Positions 24,626 through 31,491 of a stretch of 36,785 bases of DNA are shown here, piece by piece (positions within the stretch are counted from its first letter, which is position 1; every line of letters begins with the position of its first letter). Made by a program: the position numbers and the translations under genes. The notes below the pieces were generated by a model. That model was not told where the DNA came from and searched no databases. It was given only the letters and a program-made list of their open reading frames with translations. This DNA is from an uncultured Ruminococcus sp. (lineage in GTDB: Bacteria > Bacillota > Clostridia > UBA1212). Location of the stretch: positions 35,864 to 72,648 of the forward strand of contig CADAZX010000022.1 in NCBI GenBank assembly GCA_902792515.1, given 5' to 3'.

Positions 24626-24659
24626 CCTGTCCTTCTTCGGGAGGGCAGGTTCTTTTTTT
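24626..24659 (+). terminator. Terminator of gap
   Basis: A 10-bp stem (with G-U pairs), CCTGTCCTTC / GAGGGCAGG side, capped by a stable TTCG tetraloop and followed by TTCTTTTTTT. It lies about 110 nt past the stop codon. Confidence 0.9.
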
Positions 24660-24680
24660 ACGCCCGCGGCGTCGCGAAGG

Positions 24681-24990
24681 GACGAAAAGGTCGAATTTTG
24701 TCGGGAACGGCCGGTCAGGGTCGAAAAAGGTCGAATCGCGTCGTGAACAGTCGCTTAGGGTCGAAAAAGGTCGAATCGCGTCGTGAACAGTCGCTTAGGG
24801 TTGAAGAAGGTCGAATCGCGTCGAAAAACGTCGACTTTCGTCGAAAAGTGACGACGCGGGTTGAATCGTTAAAAACCGGAGGTCGAAATGTGACGAAAAG
24901 TGTCGAAATGTGACGAAAAGTGTCGAAATGTGACGAAAAATCCGACGAAAAGCGACGAAAAGGGTCGAAACCTGTCGAAAAGTGACGGCG
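24681..24990. repeat. GTCGA/GACGA-rich tandem array (40-bp then 20-bp periods)
   Basis: Units start at 24681, 24721, 24761 and 24801 with a 40-bp period (core TCGAAAAAGGTCGAATCGCG). A 20-bp period follows at 24882, 24902 and 24922 (core GTCGAAATGTGACGAAAAG). Everything is built from GTCGA/GACGA words, so open frames on both strands here are repeat artefacts. It ends just before the 33-bp iterons of the next ATPase gene. The same word vocabulary fills 34331-34960. Confidence 0.85.
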
Positions 24991-25029
24991 CGGGTCGAAA
25001 TTGAGGCTCGATTGAAGTCGTTTTCCTCT

Positions 25030-25143
25030 CCAATTTTATGCAAAATTCGCCGGCTGACATATCCAATTTTATGCAAAATTTGCCCGACGGCATATCCAAT
25101 TTTATGCAAACACCGCTTGACAGCACCCCCGATTTTATGTATA
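25030..25143 (+). repeat. Four iterons at exact 33-bp spacing upstream of an ATPase gene
   Basis: CCAATTTTATGCAAA occurs at 25030, 25063 and 25096, and a diverged fourth copy, CCGATTTTATGTATA, at 25129. The spacing is exactly 33 bp each time, close to three helical turns. Copies 1-3 lie upstream of the -35 box and copy 4 overlaps the spacer and -10 box. Copies 1 and 2 also share much of their intervening 18 bp. The phase also equals 11 codons, so the array is open in frame with the ATPase, but the promoter inside it argues against translation. Confidence 0.85.
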
Positions 25144-25145
25144 GT
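25117..25145 (+). promoter_or_regulatory. Promoter of ATPase gene 25182-26513
   Basis: TTGACA (25117-25122), a 17-bp spacer and TATAGT (25140-25145). The -10 box lies partly inside the fourth iteron. The start site near 25152 leaves a leader of about 30 nt. Confidence 0.8.
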
Positions 25146-25181
25146 ACACTTGTCCGGCAAAAGAGAGGGGGTATATTTGGC

Positions 25182-26513
25182 ATGCTAAGGCGTAAAATAT
25201 ACAATGATTTGCTTGAATGGAAAAACAACAGAAGAAACGAGCAGATTAGAAAGTGTCTGCTTGTAAAGGGCGCACGTCAGGTTGGAAAGTCATTTATAGT
25301 TAAAGAGTTTGGCATGAGGGAATACAAGTCTTTTCTATGCATCGATTTTTTCCGCGAGCCGGCGCTGAAATCCATTTTTGACGGCAATCTGACATCCGAA
25401 GAAATACTCAAAAGAATCACCGCGAATATCCGGGATTTCAAATTAATTCCCGGAGATACACTGATTTTCCTTGATGAGATCCAGCGCTGCGGGAACGCAC
25501 GCACCGCAATAAAGTTTCTGGCGGAGGATATGCGGTTTGACGTTATTTCTTCAGGGTCTCTCATGGGTCTAACATACGGGGAAGATGACGATGACGGTGT
25601 TGAGGTTCCCGAATCTGTTCCGGTTGGTTACGAATCGCAGATCACAATGTATTCACTGGATTTTGAAGAGTTTCTGTGGGCTTACGGCTATGGCGATGCA
25701 GCAATTTCCGTACTTCGCGAATTATTTGAGTCAGGAGAGACTGTTCCCGACAGCATTCATAATCAATACGAATCCCTGTTCAGAGAATATATGGTCGTGG
25801 GCGGAATGCCGGAGGTCGTTGCTGATTTTGTTGTGAACAAGGACTTTAACCGTGTTAACAAAATACAGAACGATATAATTGCGGAATACAATGACGACAT
25901 TGCAAAACACGCCAGGGGCAAGGAAAAGCAGTATGTACGCATGTGTTATGACGCCGTTCCTAAACAGCTTGCAAAGGAACTGAAAAAGTTCCAATATTCT
26001 ACGGTCGAAAAAGGACAGACACGCAGAAAATTCGCCGGAAGCGTACAGTGGCTGAAAGATTCCGGCATAGTAAACGCCTGCTATAATATACGGGAACCGT
26101 ACCTCCCTCTGATGGCAAATGCAAAAGAAGATCAGTTCAAACTGTACATCAACGACACGGGACTGCTATGCTGCATGTACGGCTTTGACACTAAGCTCGC
26201 TGTTTTAAACAATACAATAAGGGGCAACGCCCGCGGCGGCATATATGAAAACGTTATAGCCGAGAGCCTTCTTAAGCGTGGATACACGCTGTATTATTTC
26301 AAGCCTGACAGTGAGCACGAAATTGAATTCCTGATTGAAAAGAACGGAGAGGTGGTTCCTGTCGAAGTCAAGGCCGGGAACAATCCAACACTTTCGCTTA
26401 ATGATTTCATAATTAAATTTGCTCCGTCGGTTGCGTACAAACTGATTGGAGGAAAAAACGGTATATCCGGAATAAAGATGACTCTGCCGCACTATTTTGT
26501 AATGTTTATTTGA
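25182..26513 (+). CDS. DUF4143-family AAA ATPase
   Basis: A 443-residue protein. I place the start at the ATG at 25182 (MLRRKIYNDLLEWKN), which has a G-rich AGAGAGGGGG site 10-11 nt upstream and a promoter only 37 bp before it. The frame is open further upstream only because it crosses the in-phase iterons. Walker A is GARQVGKS (residues 30-37), Walker B is LIFLDEIQ (Asp98-Glu99), and SSGSLMG follows. The C-terminal nuclease-like block is EIEFLIEKNGEVVPVEVKAG, with E/D...ExK residues present. It has the WKN-type N-terminus, like 36488 and 7803-9167. It is AT-richer than the surrounding core genes. Two small genes follow on the same strand and may be co-transcribed. Confidence 0.88.
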   Translation: MLRRKIYNDLLEWKNNRRNEQIRKCLLVKGARQVGKSFIVKEFGMREYKSFLCIDFFREPALKSIFDGNLTSEEILKRITANIRDFKLIPGDTLIFLDEIQRCGNARTAIKFLAEDMRFDVISSGSLMGLTYGEDDDDGVEVPESVPVGYESQITMYSLDFEEFLWAYGYGDAAISVLRELFESGETVPDSIHNQYESLFREYMVVGGMPEVVADFVVNKDFNRVNKIQNDIIAEYNDDIAKHARGKEKQYVRMCYDAVPKQLAKELKKFQYSTVEKGQTRRKFAGSVQWLKDSGIVNACYNIREPYLPLMANAKEDQFKLYINDTGLLCCMYGFDTKLAVLNNTIRGNARGGIYENVIAESLLKRGYTLYYFKPDSEHEIEFLIEKNGEVVPVEVKAGNNPTLSLNDFIIKFAPSVAYKLIGGKNGISGIKMTLPHYFVMFI

Positions 26514-26572
26514 CGCAGTGCCACGAGATATATTAAACTAACACACAACGGGATCTGAGAGAGGGATATAAG

Positions 26573-26806
26573 ATGGCGAGAATGACATCAATGGAAGCGT
26601 TGGATGCGAAGATCGAGAAAGCGCAGGCGCAGGTCAGTAAGACGAAGAAACAGTACGACGCTGCTGTTACGGCACTGAGCGACCTTCTGGATAAAAGGGA
26701 CGCGCTTCGCAGGGATGAGCTGGTGAAGGCAATCATGAAGAGTGACCGGACGTATGAGGAAGTGTTGGCTTTTCTCGGTACCAGAGACGCGGAGGACGAG
26801 GCGTGA
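26573..26806 (+). CDS. Small coiled-coil protein of unknown function
   Basis: A 77-residue protein with GAGAGAGGG 7 nt upstream of its ATG. Residues 5-50 form a likely coiled coil (MEALDAKIEKAQAQVSKTKKQYDAAV...LLDKRDALRRDEL, quoted with a break). The tail is acidic (TRDAEDEA). It resembles the small DUF4315-like proteins common in clostridial integrative elements, but I cannot confirm this. It overlaps the next gene in a TGATG arrangement, which implies translational coupling. It follows the ATPase gene by 59 nt. Confidence 0.7.
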   Translation: MARMTSMEALDAKIEKAQAQVSKTKKQYDAAVTALSDLLDKRDALRRDELVKAIMKSDRTYEEVLAFLGTRDAEDEA

Positions 26807-27549
26807 TGGTGGAACAGGCAACAGAGCATATAGCGGACACGCTTAAAGGAATCGTGAATCAGAATGGGCCTAAGTATCTGACAGATGAGCCATACCTGGT
26901 TTATACAGAGCTGATCGAATCTGGAGACGCAGACAAGAAAACAGCGGCGGCGCTTCTGCATTGTCTGGTCAACGGAGTAATAGAAGACACAAAATGTGAT
27001 GATGCGGAACTCCTTTCGGGAGTGATCCGAAGGGAATGCAGTCTTAATAAAAGAATGGCTGACAGGCTTTCCAGGATTCTGGTTACTCTTTGTTCAGGTG
27101 AGAACAAAAAGGAATGGAAGGATAAGGATCGCGAAGGGTTAAAGCAGTTCCTGAAAGAGGATTTCGCCTGTACCTGGCAGGGGTTTGCAGTATGGGACGA
27201 AGGCAACGGCACAGTGGATTGTCATTATGAAGCAACAATAGTCCTTGCTCCTACCGATGCAATATCAGAAGATAAGGAACTGGCACAATGTTTAAAAAAG
27301 AATCCGTTCATGACGAAAGATGCGATCCATGGCCTTTTTGCAAAGCGATTAAAAGATTACCTTGATTACGAGTTTGAAGAATACTGCACAGAGGATGATT
27401 ACTATCAACCGGTCGTGGAGGATTTCGGAGACAATCTGGAATACAATCTGGCCAAGTGGTGTAATGATAATGGGTTTGAATTCGTATCATTTGAGGGCGC
27501 CGGAGATGACGGGGAATATGAGCCGAAGTTCAGGAAAGGCTGGTACTGA
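26806..27549 (+). CDS. Acidic protein of unknown function
   Basis: A 247-residue soluble acidic protein with no signal peptide or membrane segment. The ATG at 26806 shares a base with the stop codon of the coiled-coil gene and has GGAGG 10 nt upstream; a GTG three bases earlier is possible. The C-terminal third is very acidic and aromatic (LDYEFEEYCTEDDYYQ, then LAKWCNDNGFEFVSFEG). I recognise no family. Coupling to the small coiled-coil gene suggests the two products act together, and linkage to the ATPase suggests accessory DNA. Confidence 0.7.
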   Translation: MVEQATEHIADTLKGIVNQNGPKYLTDEPYLVYTELIESGDADKKTAAALLHCLVNGVIEDTKCDDAELLSGVIRRECSLNKRMADRLSRILVTLCSGENKKEWKDKDREGLKQFLKEDFACTWQGFAVWDEGNGTVDCHYEATIVLAPTDAISEDKELAQCLKKNPFMTKDAIHGLFAKRLKDYLDYEFEEYCTEDDYYQPVVEDFGDNLEYNLAKWCNDNGFEFVSFEGAGDDGEYEPKFRKGWY

Positions 27550-27724
27550 CTGAGGTTCAAACCCGTTTAGTCGGAAAAATTCTGGAAAATGAGGATCCAA
27601 ATTCACCCGAATCCGTCAAAACAACAAAGAATATTTATTCTCACCTAAAAATAGCCGAAAACTCACTCACGCACCGCTGGCGCAAACCACCCCCGAAAGG
27701 AGAATCCATAAAAAAACCTTAAAA

Positions 27725-27751
27725 TTAGCACTCACCTCTTGACAGTGCTAA
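27725..27751 (+). promoter_or_regulatory. CIRCE operator (HrcA-binding) of hsp20
   Basis: TTAGCACTC, 9 bp, CAGTGCTAA. The left half is the exact CIRCE consensus; the right half has C in place of the first G of GAGTGCTAA. It overlaps the -35 box of the hsp20 promoter. Established knowledge: HrcA represses through CIRCE and is released on heat shock. Confidence 0.9.
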
Positions 27752-27766
27752 TAATCGTGGTATAAT
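27739..27766 (+). promoter_or_regulatory. hsp20 promoter
   Basis: TTGACA (27739-27744), a 16-bp spacer and TATAAT (27761-27766). The -35 box lies inside CIRCE. The start site near 27773 gives a leader of about 170 nt. Confidence 0.88.
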
Positions 27767-27789
27767 GTAGTCGTTCCGGTTGAGGGACG

Positions 27790-27853
27790 GGCAAAAAGCC
27801 AAGGCCAAAAGCCAGGCGAAAAGCCAAGGCAAAAAGCCAAGGCGAAAAGCCCG
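27790..27853 (+). repeat. 13-bp repeats in the hsp20 leader
   Basis: Five units of the form GGCNAAAAGCCAA (one is 12 bp) start at 27790, 27803, 27815, 27828 and 27841. Each can form a 3-bp GGC/GCC mini-stem over an A-rich loop. A second hairpin, GGCGCC / GGCGCC (27900-27917), sits just before the ribosome site. The role is unknown. Confidence 0.75.
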
Positions 27854-27940
27854 GGCAAACACGAGCCTCAAACAAAACCGGACACGATAACAACATACCG
27901 GCGCCCCTTAAGGCGCCAAATAAAACGGGAGGGATGAATT

Positions 27941-28381
27941 ATGTTGGTACCGAGTATTTTTTCAGAGAATTTCTTTGATGATTGGATGGATTCGTCTTTC
28001 GCGAATATGAGAGATGTCGACAGACAGCTTTACGGCAAGAACGCAAACCGCGTCATGAAGACAGACGTGCGCGAGCACGATGAGGGCTACGACGTGGAGA
28101 TCGATCTTCCGGGCTTCAAGAAGGATGAGATCGAAGTTCAGCTTGAGAACGGCTACCTGACCATCAGCGCTTCCAAGGGCGTTGATAAGAAGGACGAGAA
28201 GCACGGCAAGCTCATCCGCCACGAGCGTTACACAGGCACAATGCAGAGATCGTTCTACGTCGGCGGCAACGTGACCGAAGAGGACATCAAGGGCAAGTTT
28301 GAGGACGGCGTGCTCACGCTCAACATTCCGAAGGTTAAACCGAGGATCCCCGAGAAAAAGAACATTCTCATCGAGGGATAA
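27941..28381 (+). CDS. hsp20: Small heat-shock protein, Hsp20/alpha-crystallin family
   Basis: A 146-residue ATP-independent holdase that binds unfolding proteins and forms oligomers. The N-terminal arm (residues 1-38) is rich in Phe and Asp (FSENFFDDWMDSSF). The alpha-crystallin domain spans about 40-135, with the family blocks YDVEIDLPGFKKDEI, GYLTISASK and FEDGVLTLNIPK. The C-terminal extension holds PRIPEKKNILIEG. Length is typical. The ribosome site is GGGAGGG 7-8 nt before the ATG. Control by HrcA is indicated by the CIRCE element over its promoter. The long, repetitive leader could add control at the RNA level. It is monocistronic and followed by a terminator. Confidence 0.96.
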   Translation: MLVPSIFSENFFDDWMDSSFANMRDVDRQLYGKNANRVMKTDVREHDEGYDVEIDLPGFKKDEIEVQLENGYLTISASKGVDKKDEKHGKLIRHERYTGTMQRSFYVGGNVTEEDIKGKFEDGVLTLNIPKVKPRIPEKKNILIEG

Positions 28382-28428
28382 AATCCCTAAAGGCGGCCCG
28401 GCAGGCCGCACGGCAAAAATATGAATAG

Positions 28429-28466
28429 CGCGGACCCGGGGCGACCCGGGTCCGCGTTAAATTTTA
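28429..28466 (+). terminator. Terminator of hsp20, possibly bidirectional
   Basis: A 12-bp perfect stem, CGCGGACCCGGG / CCCGGGTCCGCG, with a GCGA loop, followed by TTAAATTTTA. On the minus strand it is followed by CTATTCATATTTTT, so it may also stop transcription of the convergent gene ending at 28534. Confidence 0.85.
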
Positions 28467-28533
28467 CCTAATTATAGCCTTTTTCGAAGCCAGCTCTTGA
28501 CTTAACGGGAGCGCTCCGGGAAGGGCTTATTTT

Positions 28534-29886
28534 TTATTTTTTGTCCTTCTTTTTCTTCTTTGCCGCGATCGCGACGATCACTACGATCAGAATGATCACC
28601 GCCAGAATGATGAGCAGCCAGATGAAAATGCAAAGGCCGAGCGGCTGCGGGCAGAAGTGGCAGATTGGGCAAGTTTTTTTGGACGGAACAGTCGGGTCGT
28701 CGGGACCGGGCGTGGCGTCTGTTCCGGGATTCGTGTTGTAGTTGATGTCGTCCGTGCCGAAGGAGATGATTTTCGACCAGTCGGAATAGATTTGGCCGTC
28801 AAAATAGGCCGGGTGATCGTAGCAGTAGCGGCAGCGGAGCTCGATGACCGAGTCCTTCGGAACGTTCGGCCGGTCTTCGTTTGCGAGCGCGAAAAGCGCG
28901 GATTCCATCTCGCCGGCCTTGATGAGCCAGTCGCCCTGGAGGCGCGTAAACTCTTTGTCGCCCTTGACGCGGCCCTCGACCTCGATCGTTATCCGACCGC
29001 CGTTCGCGGCAACCTTCGTGGCGTCCTGCGCCAGCTTATCGGGAACGGTCAGCGTGAACGCGACCACCGGGTTGTTATTGAATTCCTTGTCGGTCATGCG
29101 CAGACCGGTGATGACAGGCGCGGTAAGATCGTCCTTTGTGAGCGGCTTGAAGACCTCTGCGTCCTTGCCGACCGCAGCGACGTTGGACCATTCGGAGTTG
29201 TAGTAGAACTCTTTCTGCTCATCGCCGACGGTTTTCCTTGTGACAACAACAAAGCGCATGCGGAAATACGCGGTGTGCTTCGTGAAGTCGATTCTGAGCT
29301 CCTCGTCCGCGGTGTTGTAGGTGTACTGTTCGGGCTTCAGCTGGTCCTTGACTCCGGGCCTGAGAGTTTCGGGGTTGCCGTTCCAGCGGTCGTCGTTCGG
29401 CACGCCGCGAAGGACCCACATTTCGTTAACGGTTTCTGTTCCGTTGGACACTCCGCCGTCAACAACGTCCCACTCGCTCGTGCGGAGGCGGCCTTCACTG
29501 TCGTAGCCGAGACTGCGGTCGCCGGTTCCGTTCCAAAACTCGTTCGCGTGCCATCCGGAAACGCTGTCGTTCACATCGTCAATTGCCCAGTCGACCTGCG
29601 TTGTCACCCAGATCTCGTCGAGGCCCCACTGCGCCAGAAACGTCTCGCCCGTTCCGTCAAGATCTGCGTTTTCAAGCTTTTTGAAAAAGTCGGTCATCTC
29701 GTTGCTCAAACCGTACGAAATGGCTGTGGTCGTGGGCGAGTCGTTGCCCTCCATCCACTTTGCCGTGAGGTTGGCAGGCGCCACAACCGTAAACGGCAGG
29801 TCACCCTCGGCAGCCGTCGCAAAAACGGTCATAGCGCAAAGAAGCATCGCGAAAACGATCGCGACAGAAAGAATCTTTTTTAGCAT
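28534..29886 (-). CDS. Surface protein with Cys-rich C-terminal membrane anchor, unknown function
   Basis: A 450-residue protein. Its cleavable signal peptide (MLKKILSVAIVFAMLLCAM, cleavage after about ATA) is followed by roughly 360 extracellular residues that look beta-rich, and a short Thr/Pro/Asp stalk. The end is a Cys motif (CPICHFCPQPLGLC), a very hydrophobic Leu/Ile/Val helix and the tail KKKKKDKK. The extracellular part includes a repeated fibronectin-like feel (PVITGLRMTDKEFNNNPVVAFTLTVP), but I assign no family. It may be a structural or sensing surface protein. The Cys cluster directly before the helix could form disulphides or bind metal (inference). The start at 29886 has AAGGAG 7-8 nt upstream, and it has its own promoter. 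Confidence 0.8.
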   Translation of the reverse strand: MLKKILSVAIVFAMLLCAMTVFATAAEGDLPFTVVAPANLTAKWMEGNDSPTTTAISYGLSNEMTDFFKKLENADLDGTGETFLAQWGLDEIWVTTQVDWAIDDVNDSVSGWHANEFWNGTGDRSLGYDSEGRLRTSEWDVVDGGVSNGTETVNEMWVLRGVPNDDRWNGNPETLRPGVKDQLKPEQYTYNTADEELRIDFTKHTAYFRMRFVVVTRKTVGDEQKEFYYNSEWSNVAAVGKDAEVFKPLTKDDLTAPVITGLRMTDKEFNNNPVVAFTLTVPDKLAQDATKVAANGGRITIEVEGRVKGDKEFTRLQGDWLIKAGEMESALFALANEDRPNVPKDSVIELRCRYCYDHPAYFDGQIYSDWSKIISFGTDDINYNTNPGTDATPGPDDPTVPSKKTCPICHFCPQPLGLCIFIWLLIILAVIILIVVIVAIAAKKKKKDKK

Positions 29887-29967
29887 ATTTTCCTCCTTAA
29901 AAAGGTAGAGTCGGTTTACAAAATTCGTTTAAAATGTCTCAAAAATCTGTTTAAGATTTGCAGTAAT

Positions 29968-29997
29968 AGTATACACGCCGCGCGGGGCGATTGTCAA
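29968..29997 (-). promoter_or_regulatory. Promoter of the 28534-29886 gene
   Basis: On the minus strand, TTGACA (29992-29997), an 18-bp GC-rich spacer and TATACT (29968-29973). The start site near 29961 gives a leader of about 75 nt. Confidence 0.8.
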
Positions 29998-30054
29998 GAA
30001 AAACAGTATGGAACGTTGTTTTTCGCTATTTTTCGGTATTTTCCACATTTTTGC

Positions 30055-30310
30055 GGATTCTCCGCGGGAAATGTGTGTTCTCCGGGGAAATGTGGATTCT
30101 CCGCGGGAAATGTGTGTTCTCCGGGAAAATGTGGATTCTCCGCGGAAAATGTGTGTTCTCCTGGAAAACGTGGATTCTCCGCGGGAAATGTGTGTTCTCC
30201 GGGGAAATGTGGATTCTCCGCGGAAAATGTGTGTTTTCCACGGAAATGTGGATTCTCCGCGGGAAATGTGTGTTTTCCACGGAAATGTGGATTCTCCGCA
30301 AACGTGGTGG
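30055..30310. repeat. 39-bp tandem repeat of CCGCGG-centred dyads, over 6 copies
   Basis: GGATTCTCCGCGG begins at 30055, 30094, 30133, 30172, 30211, 30250 and 30289, exactly 39 bp apart. Each unit holds two related half-units with the pattern TTYTCC..GGRAA. The period is 13 codons, so several frames stay open on both strands. None has a ribosome site and a biased composition typical of real genes, so I treat it as non-coding. It fills the gap between the promoter at 29968-29997 and the terminator at 30363. Confidence 0.9.
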
Positions 30311-30362
30311 ATTCTCCAAACGACAGGTGGATTTTCCGTCACGCCGGCGCGTTTTCAAGAAA

Positions 30363-30395
30363 TAAAAAAGCCGCCCCTCGAAAGAGAAGGGCGGC
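30363..30395 (-). terminator. Terminator of the ABC-DUF1854-DarA operon
   Basis: A 7-bp perfect stem, GCCGCCC / GGGCGGC, with a 12-nt loop. On the minus strand it is followed by TTTTTTATTT. It lies 24 nt past the stop codon at 30419. Confidence 0.88.
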
Positions 30396-30418
30396 GAATC
30401 ACCGAAAACCATAGACTG

Positions 30419-30745
30419 TCACACGGTTCCGGAATCCTCAACGTTAAGGACGAAATAAGTCGCGCCGCGGACGGTTACCGACTCGGGGATGCTGTTGTCC
30501 CTGAGTCCGCGGCCAAACGATTCGCGGCTGGTGAGGGCCTTTTTGCGGGTGCTGCTGTGCTTCTTGAGGATAGCGAGGACTTCGGACACTTTTTCGTCGG
30601 CGGTGCCGATGAGAAGGGTGGTGTTGCCGACGTTCAGGAAGCCGCCGGTCGTGGAGAGGCGGGTGACTTCGAAGCCGCAGTTGGTGAGAGCGGAAGTGAC
30701 GATCGAACTGTCGTCGTTGTTAACGATTGCGAGAATGAGTTTCAT
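30419..30745 (-). CDS. darA: Cyclic-di-AMP receptor, PII-like (DarA/PstA family)
   Basis: A 108-residue PII-like protein of the family PF06153, known to bind c-di-AMP as a trimer. Visible family blocks are MKLILAIVNNDD (strand 1), GFEVTRLSTTGGFLNVGNTT (ligand-binding loop, residues 24-43) and LLIGTADEKVSEVLAILKKH. Length is typical. The start at 30745 has AAAAGGAG 7 nt upstream; the longer frame is a shadow of the upstream gene. Its downstream partner protein is unknown in the family. It is the last gene of the operon, 79 nt after DUF1854, which places a c-di-AMP sensor beside an ABC exporter. Confidence 0.93.
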   Translation of the reverse strand: MKLILAIVNNDDSSIVTSALTNCGFEVTRLSTTGGFLNVGNTTLLIGTADEKVSEVLAILKKHSSTRKKALTSRESFGRGLRDNSIPESVTVRGATYFVLNVEDSGTV

Positions 30746-30824
30746 TTTTTGTCTCCTTTTGATGTGGGGAAGGCGCGTGGCGGAACGAGCCGGCGGTGCC
30801 TCGCCAGGTATAAAATTTTGCGGA

Positions 30825-31313
30825 TTACAGATCGTAGCCGAGCAGCTTGCGGCTCTTGGGGTCAAGGGCGCGGTTGTCGGGTATCTCGTAGCGGTTGTCG
30901 TTGGAGTCGCGCACGAGCACGCGGCCGTCGTAGAAGATCTTGATGTCGCTGTGGCGGTTCTGGATCGTGAACGTGACCTCGCCGCGGTCGGTTTCGACTG
31001 TCCATTTAAGTATACCGAATTTTTCGGTGCGGTCAAGCACTTTCAGAATTTTCGGGATCATGTAGTACTCGCTGAGGCAGCTCTCGATGATTTGGCGCGA
31101 TTCGGGCATGAGCGTGGCGAGGTCGGGAATGAGCGCCTGCTCCTTGCCGTTGGAGTCGAGGAGCGTTATGTATTTGTTGCCGCCGCTGACCGGGAAAAGC
31201 CGCCTGGGCTCAACGTCGCGGATGACGTTGCCGTCGTAAAAAATCGCGTCGACCGTAAGAGAGTCCTTCCTCTCGAAGCGAACCTCGTCGCCGCGGATGT
31301 AGATTCTTCCCAT
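30825..31313 (-). CDS. DUF1854-family protein
   Basis: A 162-residue soluble protein of the DUF1854 family (by recall of the layout VEPRRLFPVSGGNKYITLLDSNGKE, quoted in part, and the central PKILKVLDRTEKFGILKWTVETDRG). Family members commonly sit next to ABC transporters of the type found here, and such pairs are linked in some bacteria to cyanophycin metabolism; no cyanophycin gene is seen in this window. The biochemical role is unknown. The start at 31313 has GGAGG 7 nt upstream. The gap to the ABC gene (178 nt) is filled by the 27-bp repeats. Confidence 0.85.
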   Translation of the reverse strand: MGRIYIRGDEVRFERKDSLTVDAIFYDGNVIRDVEPRRLFPVSGGNKYITLLDSNGKEQALIPDLATLMPESRQIIESCLSEYYMIPKILKVLDRTEKFGILKWTVETDRGEVTFTIQNRHSDIKIFYDGRVLVRDSNDNRYEIPDNRALDPKSRKLLGYDL

Positions 31314-31349
31314 AAAAAAGCCTCCGTTTTTAATAACTTTTTGAATAAC

Positions 31350-31470
31350 ATTTCCGGGAAATACCGCCGAAAATATATTTCCGGGAAATAAACCCGAATA
31401 GATATTTCCTGGAAATAAACCCGAAAAATCATTTCCGGGAAATAAACCTGAAAAATCATTTCCGGGAAAT
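31350..31470. repeat. 27-bp tandem repeat of ATTTCCGGGAAAT palindromes, 5 copies
   Basis: Palindromes at 31350, 31377, 31404, 31431 and 31458, exactly 27 bp apart. The third has T in place of the central G (ATTTCCTGGAAAT). Spacers are AT-rich and partly conserved (AAACCCGAAAAAT). A one-base centre cannot form an RNA hairpin loop, so a DNA-binding dyad is more likely. They lie between cistrons of one operon. Confidence 0.9.
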
Positions 31471-31491
31471 ATTCCCTAAAAATAGATAGAA

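Noticed and set aside
25030..25143. CRISPR-like array or coding 11-residue repeat
   Set aside because: Cores are only 15 bp, copies 1 and 2 share their spacers, and a promoter with 17-bp spacing lies inside; iterons explain it better.
30055..30310. CRISPR array
   Set aside because: Both halves of the 39-bp unit are conserved, so there are no unique spacers, and no cas gene is present.
29929..30943. Several repeat-rich open frames on both strands over the 39-bp array
   Set aside because: The 39-bp period is a multiple of three, so many frames stay open. None has a convincing ribosome site and functional start.
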